In this document: positions 18,824 to 27,355 of the stretch, in pieces | How the letters are laid out: the number at the start of each line of letters is the position of its first letter | How positions within the stretch are numbered: position 1 is the stretch's first letter | DNA from: Nocardioides daeguensis | Lineage (GTDB): Bacteria; Actinomycetota; Actinomycetes; Propionibacteriales; Nocardioidaceae | Assembly (NCBI RefSeq): GCF_019192965.1 | Contig: NZ_JAHTKU010000003.1 | Coordinates: 124,001 to 188,000 of the forward strand | DNA: 64,000 nucleotides | Direction of reading: 5' to 3' | Made by a program: the position numbers and the translations under genes | The notes under the pieces: generated by a model | What the model was told of the DNA's origin: nothing | Seen by the model: only the letters and a program-made list of their open reading frames with translations | Database searches by the model: none

Positions 18824-19720
18824 TCAGCGGTCCACGGCCGCCAGCTTGGCCGGCGCCCGCAGCAGGTCGACCCGGCACGCCCGGCCGCCGACCACCGTCA
18901 GCACCAGCAGCGAGGTCAGCACCCCGTCCTCGCGCAGTGCGAGCGCCGGGGCGCCGTTGGCCTCGACCAGCCCGACCTCCACGTCCCCGACGTACTTGGC
19001 GACCAGGCCCACCAGGAACCGCGCCACCCGGTCCGCACCACGGACCGGCCGGCGGGCGGCGCTGACGGCACCGCCGCCGTCGGAGGTGCAGACGACGTCA
19101 GGGTCGAGGACCTCCAGGAGCCCGGCGAGGTCGCCGCCGGCGGCCGCGGCGAGGAAACGGCCGAGGACCTCCTCGTGGGTGGTGCGGTCGACCTCGAAGC
19201 GCGCGGACTGGGCCGCGAGGTGGGTCCGGGCGCGCGAGGCCAGCTGGCGCACGGCCGCCGGGGTGCGGCCCACGACTCGCGCGACCTCGGGGAAGCCCAT
19301 GCCGAAGACGTCGTGCAGCACCCAGGCGGTCCGCTCTGCAGGGGACAGCGACTCGAGGACCACGGCCAGCGCGTAGCTCACGGTCTCGTCGAGGGTGACC
19401 CGGTCGGCGGGATCCGCGCCCGTCCCGCCCTCGCTCACGAACGGCTCGGGCAGCCAGGGGCCGACGTACTCCTCGCGGCGGACGCGGGCCGAGCGCAGCA
19501 CGTCGGTGGCGGCGCGGGCGACCGCGACGGTCAACCAGCCGGCGAGGTCGCGGACCGGTTCGCGGGCGTCCGCCTCGACCAGCCGGGTCCAGCAGTCGGC
19601 GACCACGTCCTCGGCCTCCGCGCGGCTGCCGAGGATGGCGTAGGCGACGCGGACCATCCGCGGGCGCAGGGCGTCGTACTCCCCCGCGAGCGCCTGGACC
19701 CGCGCGAGCGGGTCACCCAC
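18824..19720 (-). CDS. ECF41-type RNA polymerase sigma factor (SigJ-like)
   Basis: This 298-residue protein has sigma region 2 (DALRPRMVRVAYAILGSRAEAEDVV), region 4 (SLSPAERTAWVLHDVFGMGFPEVA) and a C-terminal SnoaL/NTF2-like extension. The extension starts with the DGGG motif (CTSDGGGAVSAA) known from ECF41 factors. In that group the extension replaces an anti-sigma factor, and the sigma factor controls a linked COE-type gene (carboxymuconolactone decarboxylase, oxidoreductase or epimerase). Here the linked gene is the NAD(P)-binding oxidoreductase directly upstream, which overlaps it by 8 bp. Confidence 0.93.
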   Translation of the reverse strand: MGDPLARVQALAGEYDALRPRMVRVAYAILGSRAEAEDVVADCWTRLVEADAREPVRDLAGWLTVAVARAATDVLRSARVRREEYVGPWLPEPFVSEGGTGADPADRVTLDETVSYALAVVLESLSPAERTAWVLHDVFGMGFPEVARVVGRTPAAVRQLASRARTHLAAQSARFEVDRTTHEEVLGRFLAAAAGGDLAGLLEVLDPDVVCTSDGGGAVSAARRPVRGADRVARFLVGLVAKYVGDVEVGLVEANGAPALALREDGVLTSLLVLTVVGGRACRVDLLRAPAKLAAVDR

Positions 19721-20456
19721 GCGCGAGCCAGTCGTCGAAGGTCACGCTGCCCAGCGTGGCACCCTCACCGGGCAGCAGGCCACCGGCCGCGACCTGGCGG
19801 CCCGCCCGGCCCGCCATCGGCACCGGTACGACGATCCGGCGGATCCCGCGCGCCCGGACCAGGTCGCGCACCATCCGCCCCATGTCCTCGGCTCGCGGAC
19901 CGCCCAGGTCGGGCAGCCGCCCGGCGGGCTCGCCGCGCGCGGCCCTCACCAGGGCGGCGGCCACCTCGCGGGCCGCGACCGGCCGGGTCCGCATCCGCGG
20001 CGCCAACGCGAACGGGCGCGGGCTGCGGGCGGCCAGCTGCGCGGCGAACTCGTGGAACTGGGTGGCGCGCAACACCGACCACGGCACCGGACCGGCCGCG
20101 ACCAGCTCCTCCTGGCGACGCTTGCCGAGGTAGTAGGGCAGGTCCACCCGGTCGCAGCCGACGATGGAGAGCGCGACGTGGTGGCGCACGCCGGCCGCGG
20201 CGCCCGCGGCCAGCAGGTGGCCGGTCGCCGCCTCGAAGAACGCGACCGACCTCCGCGCGCTCATCGTGTCGACGTTGCTGGCGTCGACCACGGCGTCGAC
20301 GCCGTCCAGCGCCTGCGCCAGTCCCCCACCGGTGGTGAGGTCGATGCCCTGGGAGCGGGCGATGACGACCGGTGTCGCGCCGGTGCGTCGTACCTCCTCG
20401 ACCACCATCGCGCCGACCAGTCCCGTTCCGCCTGCCACGGCGATCTTCGTCTCCAT
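19713..20456 (-). CDS. NmrA/atypical SDR NAD(P)-binding oxidoreductase, partner of ECF41
   Basis: This is a 247-residue Rossmann protein opening with KIAVAGGTGLVGAMVVEEV. It has the NmrA-like order of motifs (VDASNVDTMSA, YYLGKRRQEELV, WSVLRATQFHEF) and lacks a classical YxxxK pair in the usual place. I chose ATG 20456 from the family's normal N-terminus; an upstream in-frame ATG at 20492 would overlap the helicase stop (TGATG) and also be coupled. It is probably the regulatory target and COE partner of the ECF41 sigma factor. Substrate is unknown. Confidence 0.88.
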   Translation of the reverse strand: METKIAVAGGTGLVGAMVVEEVRRTGATPVVIARSQGIDLTTGGGLAQALDGVDAVVDASNVDTMSARRSVAFFEAATGHLLAAGAAAGVRHHVALSIVGCDRVDLPYYLGKRRQEELVAAGPVPWSVLRATQFHEFAAQLAARSPRPFALAPRMRTRPVAAREVAAALVRAARGEPAGRLPDLGGPRAEDMGRMVRDLVRARGIRRIVVPVPMAGRAGRQVAAGGLLPGEGATLGSVTFDDWLARG

Positions 20457-20491
20457 GCCAGGAGGACGAGACGGGTCGGCGGGGTGTGACA

Positions 20492-22642
20492 TCAGTCCCC
20501 GCGGGCCTCCAGGGCGCCGGTGAGCAGCGCGACCAGGGCCTCGGTCTGCAGGTCGATGGCCCCGCCCCCGACCTCCTCGCCGGCACCGTCGAGGGCGCGG
20601 GCCGCGAGCCCGGCCTTCTTGTCGATCAGCTCGGCGATCCGGGTGTCGAGCGTCTGCGTGGCGATGACGCGCCAGGCGGTCACCGGCTCGGCCTGACCGA
20701 TCCGGTGCACCCGGTCGATGGCCTGGGTCTGCTCGGCGTCGGTCCAGGAGAGCTCGGCGAGCACCAGGTTCGACGCGACCTGCAGGTTGAGGCCGACGCC
20801 GGCCGCGGTGAGCGAGCAGACCGCGACCTGGACGTCCGGGTCGTTGACGAAGGCGTCGATCTCCTTCTGCCGGGTGGTCGAGCTCTGGTCGCCACGGACC
20901 GAGCTGTACATGATGCCGCGCTCGGTGAAGGTCCGCTCGGCGGTGTCCATGACGTCGATGTGCTTGGCGAAGAACACCACCTTGCCGACGTTGCGGGCCA
21001 GCTGGGCGGTGTAGTCGGCCGCGAGACCGGCCTTGGCCTGGCCGATGCGGCGCATCATCGTGAAGACGTTCTCGCCGGTCTTGGTCGAGTTGTCCTCGCG
21101 CTCCCAGCCGGCGACCTGGCGGACCAGGCGGTGGTCGATGCCCTCGACCTCGGCCCCGGTACGGCGGGTGGCGATCGCGGCGTCGTACCGCTCGACCATG
21201 CGGCGGGCCAGCTCCTGCTCGGCCTTGCGGATGGAGCGGCCGGCCTCGCCCTCGAGCTCGACCGGGATGTCGGCGATCCGGCGGGCCGGGATGTCGGCGG
21301 CGACGTCGATCTTGCGGCGCCGGGCGATGCCCTGCTCGATGACGGCGCGGCGGGCGGCCGGGTAGAACGCCGGGTCGGCCGGGGTCAGCCCGGTCTCCTC
21401 CAGCGCCTCCATCAGCTCGCCCTGCGGCACGACGTTGTCGATCCAGCCGAGGAACTGCCAGATCGCCCGGAAGTCCTCGATGTCGTTGATCAGCGGGGTG
21501 CCGGTCAGGGCCATCATCAACGGCCGGGCGATCCGCGAGCGGATGCGGGAGGCGATCTCCAGCACGTTCTGCGAGCGCTGCGACGACTTGTTCTTGATGT
21601 AGTGCGCCTCGTCGACGATCATCCCGCGGAACCCGTGGTTGCCGAGCCAGCCGACGTGACGGTCGAGGATCTCGTAGTTGACGACGAACACGTCGGCGAA
21701 GCCGTCGGCATCGTCGCCGTCGCCGTGCAGCACGGTGGCGCGCCGGTTCGGCGTCCAGATCTCGACCTCGCGCGCCCAGTTGGTCTTGACCACGTTGGGC
21801 ACCACGGCCAGCAGCGGGAACGCGCCCGCGGCCTCGGCGGCGAGCAGCGCCTGGGCGGTCTTGCCGAGACCCGGCTCGTCGGCGAGCAGGTAGGTCCGGT
21901 GCCCCTCGGCGGCCGAGGCGATGAGCTGGGCCTGGTGCTCCATCAGCTCGCGGCCCACCGGCGCGTGCCGGCCGGTGAGGGCGGTGAGCTGGTCCGCGTC
22001 GGGCAGCGGCATGCACGCCGGAGCGTCGGGCGCGGCGCGCTCGAAGGAGCGGAACAGCGGCTCGAGCAGCTCCCAGCCGGCCAGCCGCCGCGGCGGGACC
22101 TTGACCCGGGCGTGGGCGAAGTCGGGCGCGAGGAACGGGTGCGAGAGCTGGTAGGCCTGCACCGACAGCGGCGTGACCCGCTTCTCGGCGAGCGCCGCCA
22201 GCTCGGGGTCGACGACCACCGGCATCGGCTCGGGCTCCGGCTCGTCGACCCCGGCCTTGCGCAGCAGCTCGCGGCGCATCGCCTTGGCCGACTCCGACAC
22301 CTCGGCGTTCTCGTCGAGCAGCGTGAACAGCGTGCTGTCGCGGGCCGCGGTCTGGGCCAGGATCGTCGCGATCCCGTCGAGCCGCTTGAGCTCCTCGCCC
22401 CGCCGGCTCTCGGAGAGACCGGGGTCGGACTTGACCCGCGCCCTCTCCTCGCGCGCCAGCAGCGCCACGACCTGGAACTTCGCGCGCACCTCCGGCATGG
22501 CCGAGCGCCGCGCGACCGCCGCCTCGACCTCGCGCACCGCGCGGGCGAGCTGGGGGATGATGCCGACTTCGTTGCGGCGCGTGCGCGCCGGCTGCGAGTT
22601 GCGGCGCTGCTGCGTCGCTCCCCGCTGGCCTCCTCGAGCCAC
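20492..22642 (-). CDS. SNF2-family DEAD/DEAH helicase
   Basis: The 716-residue protein has both RecA-like lobes. Walker A is ADEPGLGKTAQAL (~residue 257), DEAH box VDEAHYIKNK (~344), motif III LTGTPLIND, and the C-terminal lobe has LTAAGVGLNLQVASN and DRVHRIGQAEPV (~646). It resembles SMARCAL1-type ATP-dependent DNA translocases. A long N-terminal helical region has no clear family. The GTG at 22642 is preferred to an earlier in-frame start because GGAAGGA lies 5 bases ahead of it. Role is probably DNA remodelling or repair. Confidence 0.9.
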   Translation of the reverse strand: MARGGQRGATQQRRNSQPARTRRNEVGIIPQLARAVREVEAAVARRSAMPEVRAKFQVVALLAREERARVKSDPGLSESRRGEELKRLDGIATILAQTAARDSTLFTLLDENAEVSESAKAMRRELLRKAGVDEPEPEPMPVVVDPELAALAEKRVTPLSVQAYQLSHPFLAPDFAHARVKVPPRRLAGWELLEPLFRSFERAAPDAPACMPLPDADQLTALTGRHAPVGRELMEHQAQLIASAAEGHRTYLLADEPGLGKTAQALLAAEAAGAFPLLAVVPNVVKTNWAREVEIWTPNRRATVLHGDGDDADGFADVFVVNYEILDRHVGWLGNHGFRGMIVDEAHYIKNKSSQRSQNVLEIASRIRSRIARPLMMALTGTPLINDIEDFRAIWQFLGWIDNVVPQGELMEALEETGLTPADPAFYPAARRAVIEQGIARRRKIDVAADIPARRIADIPVELEGEAGRSIRKAEQELARRMVERYDAAIATRRTGAEVEGIDHRLVRQVAGWEREDNSTKTGENVFTMMRRIGQAKAGLAADYTAQLARNVGKVVFFAKHIDVMDTAERTFTERGIMYSSVRGDQSSTTRQKEIDAFVNDPDVQVAVCSLTAAGVGLNLQVASNLVLAELSWTDAEQTQAIDRVHRIGQAEPVTAWRVIATQTLDTRIAELIDKKAGLAARALDGAGEEVGGGAIDLQTEALVALLTGALEARGD

Positions 22643-23010
22643 AGGTGTCCTTCCAAGCGGCCGCCGCGATGCGACGACCCCGGTTCTTCGGCAGGTTCGA
22701 CCGGCGGCTCGCGCTGCTGCGGGAGGGCGCCGATCGGCGTACGACACCGGGTTCCCGTCGGGAGGACGGCGTCCGGTGGTGGGTCCACCCTACCCCACCA
22801 CCGGTCGGCCCGTGGGCAGCGTCACCCTGGGCGTGGTGGCACCGCACCCCATGCGGTCTGGTCGGCGATCCAGCCGGATGACGACCAGAACGCATGGGGT
22901 GCGGTTCGGACTCACAGGCTCCTCCCAGCATCGCCGCAGCCCGGACCCAGCAGCCGCCGGGAAGGTCGCCGCAGGCCCGCACCGAGCGGGCCACCCGAGA
23001 GGAGCACCCG
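22643..23010. other. 368-bp intergenic region with two hairpins
   Basis: No gene is visible. It holds a candidate minus-strand -10 (TAGGGT, 22787-22792) about 145 bp before the helicase start. An 11-bp inverted repeat (22773-22783 with 22794-22804) overlaps that box, and a longer hairpin lies at 22841-22905. The last 15 bases carry the ribosome binding site AGAGGAG for the secreted protein gene. Confidence 0.6.
22841..22905. repeat. long near-perfect hairpin in intergenic DNA
   Basis: The arms 22841-22864 and 22882-22905 are 24 bp each with one mismatch, around a 17-base loop. Each arm includes ACCGCACCCCATGCG or its complement. It sits between two divergent genes, so it is not an obvious terminator. 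Confidence 0.75.
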
Positions 23011-23601
23011 ATGAGCAAGTACCGCATCCGTGCCGCCGCCCTGCTGGCCGCCGGCGCCGTCGCCGGCGGCGTCACCGCCACCAGCCTGGCCGCGAACGCC
23101 GACGACACGACCGGCACTGCCAGCGCCACCGGCCAGACCACCGACCAGGCCACCGACCAGGCCACCGGCCAGGACGGGCGCCCCGGCCCGGGCGGCCCCG
23201 GCGGCCCCGGGCACGGGCCCGGCCTCGACGCCGCCGCTCTGGCCGAGGCCCTCGGGGTCGGCGAGGACCAGGTGCGCGACGCGCTCGTCGCGGTCCGCGA
23301 CCAGCTCGCGCCCGACGACGCCACGAAGCCGGCCACGGGCGAGCGGCCGACGCCCCCGACCGAGGCCGAGCGGACCGAGCGGGAGGCCGCCCTCGCGAAG
23401 GCGCTCGCCGCCGAGCTCGGCCTCGGCGAGGCGAAGGTGAGCGCCGCCCTCGACGAGGTCCGCGCGGCCCACGAGGCCGAGCGCCGCCAGGACCTCTCCG
23501 ATCGTCTCGACCAGGCGGTGACCGACGGCGACCTCACCGCCGGCGACCGCGCCTCGGTCCTCAAGGCGTACGACGCCGGCGTGCTCGGCGGCCCGCGCTA
23601 G
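23011..23601 (+). CDS. secreted hypothetical protein
   Basis: The protein has 196 residues. A signal peptide is clear: basic start, hydrophobic core AAALLAAGAVAGGVTATSLA and a probable cleavage after ANA near residue 30. A Thr/Gln-rich then Pro/Gly-rich spacer follows. Two similar helical segments come next, each with the pattern ALAxALGV/LGxxxVxxAL. I do not recognise a named family, though such repeats occur in secreted actinobacterial proteins of unknown role. ATG 23011 has a good AGAGGAG ribosome binding site. It is monocistronic. Confidence 0.85.
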   Translation: MSKYRIRAAALLAAGAVAGGVTATSLAANADDTTGTASATGQTTDQATDQATGQDGRPGPGGPGGPGHGPGLDAAALAEALGVGEDQVRDALVAVRDQLAPDDATKPATGERPTPPTEAERTEREAALAKALAAELGLGEAKVSAALDEVRAAHEAERRQDLSDRLDQAVTDGDLTAGDRASVLKAYDAGVLGGPR

Positions 23602-23814
23602 GAGCCGGCTGAACAAGACGGGCGAGCGCGAGCGACGCCGGGTGCGTGCGGTCGCCAGAGCGGCGAGGACAGGCGTGGCGGGTCACCTCAACCGAGCCGA
23701 ACGCAGCGAACGCTCCAGCCGGCGCCGCGCAGCCGCGCGGATCGTTCAGCAGGCTCCGAGGCACCTTCGGGGCGACGGCTCCCGGACAACAGGACGATCG
23801 CGCACCCACCCGAG

Positions 23815-23828
23815 TAGAACTCGTTCTA
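23815..23828 (+). promoter_or_regulatory. KstR-like operator TAGAACTCGTTCTA
   Basis: The palindrome TAGAAC-TC-GTTCTA fits the 14-bp KstR consensus TnnAACnnGTTnnA known from mycobacterial and rhodococcal steroid catabolism. It overlaps the -10 box of the SDR downstream. That KstR itself binds here is inference. Confidence 0.7.
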
Positions 23829-23832
23829 GTAT
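23827..23832 (+). promoter_or_regulatory. leaderless-type -10 box TAGTAT for the SDR gene
   Basis: TAGTAT ends 7 bp before the GTG at 23840 and shares two bases with the palindromic operator. Confidence 0.6.
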
Positions 23833-23839
23833 CTCCGGC

Positions 23840-24691
23840 GTGGGTACCTACGCAGTCACCGGCGCCGCCTCCGGCATGGGCGCGGCCGTCGTCGACCGGT
23901 TGGTCGGCGACGGCCACACCGTCATCGGCGTCGACATCAAGGAGGCCGACGTCGTCGCGGACCTCTCCACCCCCGAGGGCCGGCGTACCGCGGCCACCGC
24001 CGTCCTCGACCGGGCCGGCGGCGTGCTCGACGGCGCGGTGCTCGCGGCCGGGCTCGGCCCGGCCCCGGGGCGCGACCGGGCGCGGCTGATCGCCGAGGTG
24101 AACTACCTCGGCGTCGTCGAGCTGCTCGAGGCGTGGCGTCCGGCGCTGGCCGCCGCCGAGCGGGCGAAGGTCGTCGTCTTCTCGAGCAACTCGACCACGA
24201 CGATGCCGATGGTGCCCCGACGCGCCGTGCGCGCACTGCTCGACCGCGACGTCCCGAAGGCGCTCGGCTCGCTGCGGATGTTCGGGAAGATGGCGCCGTC
24301 GTTCGCGTACGGCGCCAGCAAGATCGCGGTCAGCCAGTGGGTCCGGCGCCAGGCGGTCACCCGGGAGTGGGCCGGGGCCGGCATCCGGCTCAACGCCATC
24401 GCGCCCGGCGCGATCCTCACCCCCCTGCTCGAGCAGCAGCTCGCCACGCCGGCCGAGGCGAAGCGGATCAACGCCTTCCCCGTCCCGATCGGCGGGTTCG
24501 GCGACCCCGGACAGCTGGCCGCGTGGGTGGTCTTCATGCTCTCCGACGCCGCCGACTTCCTGTGCGGCAGCGTGGTCTTCGTCGACGGCGGCTCCGACGC
24601 GTGGTTCCGCGCCGACGACTGGCCGCGCGCCGTACCGGCCGTGCGGCTGCGCCGCTACCTGGCGCGGATGAGGTCGTTCCGCGCGTACTGA
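23840..24691 (+). CDS. SDR oxidoreductase, 3-alpha-hydroxysteroid dehydrogenase/carbonyl reductase type
   Basis: This is a 283-residue short-chain dehydrogenase. Cofactor motif TGAASGMG is at residues 7-14, Asp32 ends beta-2 (NAD preference), and the catalytic Tyr157-x3-Lys161 lies in AYGASK. Ser116 lies 41 residues before the Tyr, instead of the usual 12-14. The same long gap occurs in Comamonas 3-alpha-HSD/carbonyl reductase (Ser114/Tyr155). A KstR-like operator sits on its promoter, so oxidation or reduction of a steroid hydroxyl or ketone is a reasonable inference. GTG 23840 fits the SDR N-terminus. Its end overlaps the convergent LysR gene by 37 bp. Confidence 0.88.
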   Translation: MGTYAVTGAASGMGAAVVDRLVGDGHTVIGVDIKEADVVADLSTPEGRRTAATAVLDRAGGVLDGAVLAAGLGPAPGRDRARLIAEVNYLGVVELLEAWRPALAAAERAKVVVFSSNSTTTMPMVPRRAVRALLDRDVPKALGSLRMFGKMAPSFAYGASKIAVSQWVRRQAVTREWAGAGIRLNAIAPGAILTPLLEQQLATPAEAKRINAFPVPIGGFGDPGQLAAWVVFMLSDAADFLCGSVVFVDGGSDAWFRADDWPRAVPAVRLRRYLARMRSFRAY

Positions 24692-25548
24692 TCGACCAGC
24701 ACCTCCACCAGGCGCACGGCGGCCGCCGGCGGGTCGGGGGGTCCCGCCGCGACGCTCGCGTAGAGCCGGCGCATCGGGCCGCCGGTGAGGCCGACCGCCA
24801 CGACGTCGCGACGCAGCGCCGGCACCAGCAGACCGGGCACCAGCGCGACGGCGTGCCCCGCCGCGACGAGCGCGACCTTGCCCGCGAGGTCGGCGGCGGC
24901 CAGGTCGATCCGCGGCTCGAAGCCGGCCCGGGCGGCGGCGGCTCGCAGCAGCGCCGCCGAGCCGTCGTCGTCCTCGACCCAGGTCTCGGCCGCGAAGACG
25001 CCCAGGTCCGCCTCGTCCCGGCCGGCCGCGGGATGGCCCGTGGGGACCACCACGCACATCGGGTCCGCACCGAGCGCGTGGCGGACCAACCGGTCGTCGT
25101 CGGAGCGCCCCGGAGGCGCATCGGTGACGACGGCGACGTCGAGGCCGCCGGTCGCGACCAGCTCCTCGAGCTCGTCGGAGGACCCGGTGGCGAGCGACCA
25201 CGGCGTCGCACCGAGCTCGCGAAGGGCCGTCGGCACCAGCCCGGCGACGGCCGACGGCGTGGCGCCGACGGCCAGCACCCGCTCGGCACCGCCCGCCTCG
25301 GCCGCGGCACGCAACGCCCGGTCGGCGGCGGACACCGCGGCCCGAGCGCGCTGGGCGAAGGCCTCCCCCGCTCGCGTCAGCGCGACGCCGCGCGGGCGCC
25401 GCTCGAGCAGGGGCTGCCCGACCTCCCGTTCGAGGGCGGCGACCTGGCGCGAGACCGCGGACTGGGTGTAGCCCAGCTCGGCCGCTGCGGCCGACAGCGA
25501 GCCGAGCCGGCACACGGCGAGGAAGGTCCGCCACGAGGTCAGCACCAC
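24655..25548 (-). CDS. LysR-family transcriptional regulator
   Basis: The 297-residue protein has the LysR helix-turn-helix at residues ~3-60 (FLAVCRLGSLSAAAAELGYT, QSAVSRQVAALEREVGQPLLERR). An effector-binding domain follows. The start GTG 25548 lies 6 bp after a minus-strand TAGAAT, so it is probably leaderless. It is divergent from the dehydrogenase-NTF2 fusion. An ATGC-N7-GCAT palindrome between them is a likely binding site, so that gene is its probable target. Confidence 0.92.
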   Translation of the reverse strand: MVLTSWRTFLAVCRLGSLSAAAAELGYTQSAVSRQVAALEREVGQPLLERRPRGVALTRAGEAFAQRARAAVSAADRALRAAAEAGGAERVLAVGATPSAVAGLVPTALRELGATPWSLATGSSDELEELVATGGLDVAVVTDAPPGRSDDDRLVRHALGADPMCVVVPTGHPAAGRDEADLGVFAAETWVEDDDGSAALLRAAAARAGFEPRIDLAAADLAGKVALVAAGHAVALVPGLLVPALRRDVVAVGLTGGPMRRLYASVAAGPPDPPAAAVRLVEVLVDQYARNDLIRAR

Positions 25549-25554
25549 GCCGGC

Positions 25555-25560
25555 ATTCTA
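25555..25560 (-). promoter_or_regulatory. leaderless-type -10 box TAGAAT for the LysR gene
   Basis: On the minus strand TAGAAT is 6 bp before the GTG at 25548. It directly abuts the ATGC-N7-GCAT palindrome. Confidence 0.55.
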
Positions 25561-25574
25561 TGCGTACCAGGCAT
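25560..25574. promoter_or_regulatory. candidate LysR box ATGC-N7-GCAT
   Basis: ATGCGTACCAGGCAT contains the T-N11-A pattern of LysR binding sites. It lies between the divergent LysR and dehydrogenase genes and touches the LysR -10 box, as expected for autorepression. Confidence 0.5.
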
Positions 25575-25631
25575 GGCAGGCATGAGATATCTGCGCTTGT
25601 CGCAAGGCACGATCCGGCCGAGCATGAGCAC

Positions 25632-26741
<1,110 letters not shown>

Positions 26742-26753
26742 CCGAGTCCACCT

Positions 26754-26777
26754 GCAACGAGTTGCGCAACTAGTTGC
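26754..26777. promoter_or_regulatory. tandem palindromes before padR
   Basis: GCAACGAGTTGC (26754-26765) and GCAACTAGTTGC (26766-26777) abut directly; the second is a perfect palindrome and the first differs only at the centre. They lie 33 bp before the PadR start and are the likely PadR operator. Confidence 0.75.
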
Positions 26778-26809
26778 ATAGCCCCGGGTGTTCGGGCATC
26801 CTGACGGGC

Positions 26810-27355
26810 ATGGCCCTCGAGCACGCGATCCTCGTGTCGCTGAGCGAACGCGCCGCGTCCGGCTCCGACCTGGTGCGGCGCTTCGACGCGTCGATCGGCT
26901 TCTTCTGGTCCGCGACCCACCAGCAGATCTACCGGGTCCTGGGCCGGATGGAGGGCGACGGCTGGATCTCCTCCGAGTCCGTCGCCCAACCCGACCGCCC
27001 CACGAAGAAGGTCTACGCCGTCACCGACGCCGGACGCGCCGAGCTGGCCCGCTGGATCGCCGAGCCCACCACGCCCGACGCGATGCGCAGCAGCGTGAGC
27101 GTCAAGATGCGCGGGGCGTCGTACGGCGACCGCGCGGCGCTCCTCGACGACCTGCGCCGCCAGCTCGACGAGCACACCAAGCGGCACTCCCTCTACGAGT
27201 TCCTGGCCGCCCGCGACTTCCCCGACCCCGGCGCGCTCACCGACGCCGACCTCGACATCTACCTCGTGCTGCGCGGCGGCCTCCTGATGGAGGAGTTCTG
27301 GATCCGCTGGCTGACCGAGTACCTCGACGCCCACACCCGCAAGGAGTCCCGATGA
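26810..27355 (+). CDS. PadR-family transcriptional regulator
   Basis: The 181-residue protein has a winged-helix N-terminus (ALEHAILVSLSERAASGSDL, THQQIYRVLGRMEGDGWISS, KVYAVTDAGRAELARWI) and a C-terminal helical dimerization part of the PadR/Vir type. The ATG 26810 begins at the family's usual start. It heads an operon with the FadH-like reductase, overlapping it by 4 bp (ATGA), and then the SnoaL-like protein. Twin palindromes just upstream suggest it represses its own operon in response to a substrate of the reductase. Confidence 0.92.
   Translation: MALEHAILVSLSERAASGSDLVRRFDASIGFFWSATHQQIYRVLGRMEGDGWISSESVAQPDRPTKKVYAVTDAGRAELARWIAEPTTPDAMRSSVSVKMRGASYGDRAALLDDLRRQLDEHTKRHSLYEFLAARDFPDPGALTDADLDIYLVLRGGLLMEEFWIRWLTEYLDAHTRKESR

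Noticed and set aside
24655..24691. Frameshift or mis-called ends at the SDR/LysR overlap
   Set aside because: Both C-termini look normal for their families, so a 37-bp convergent overlap is accepted as real.
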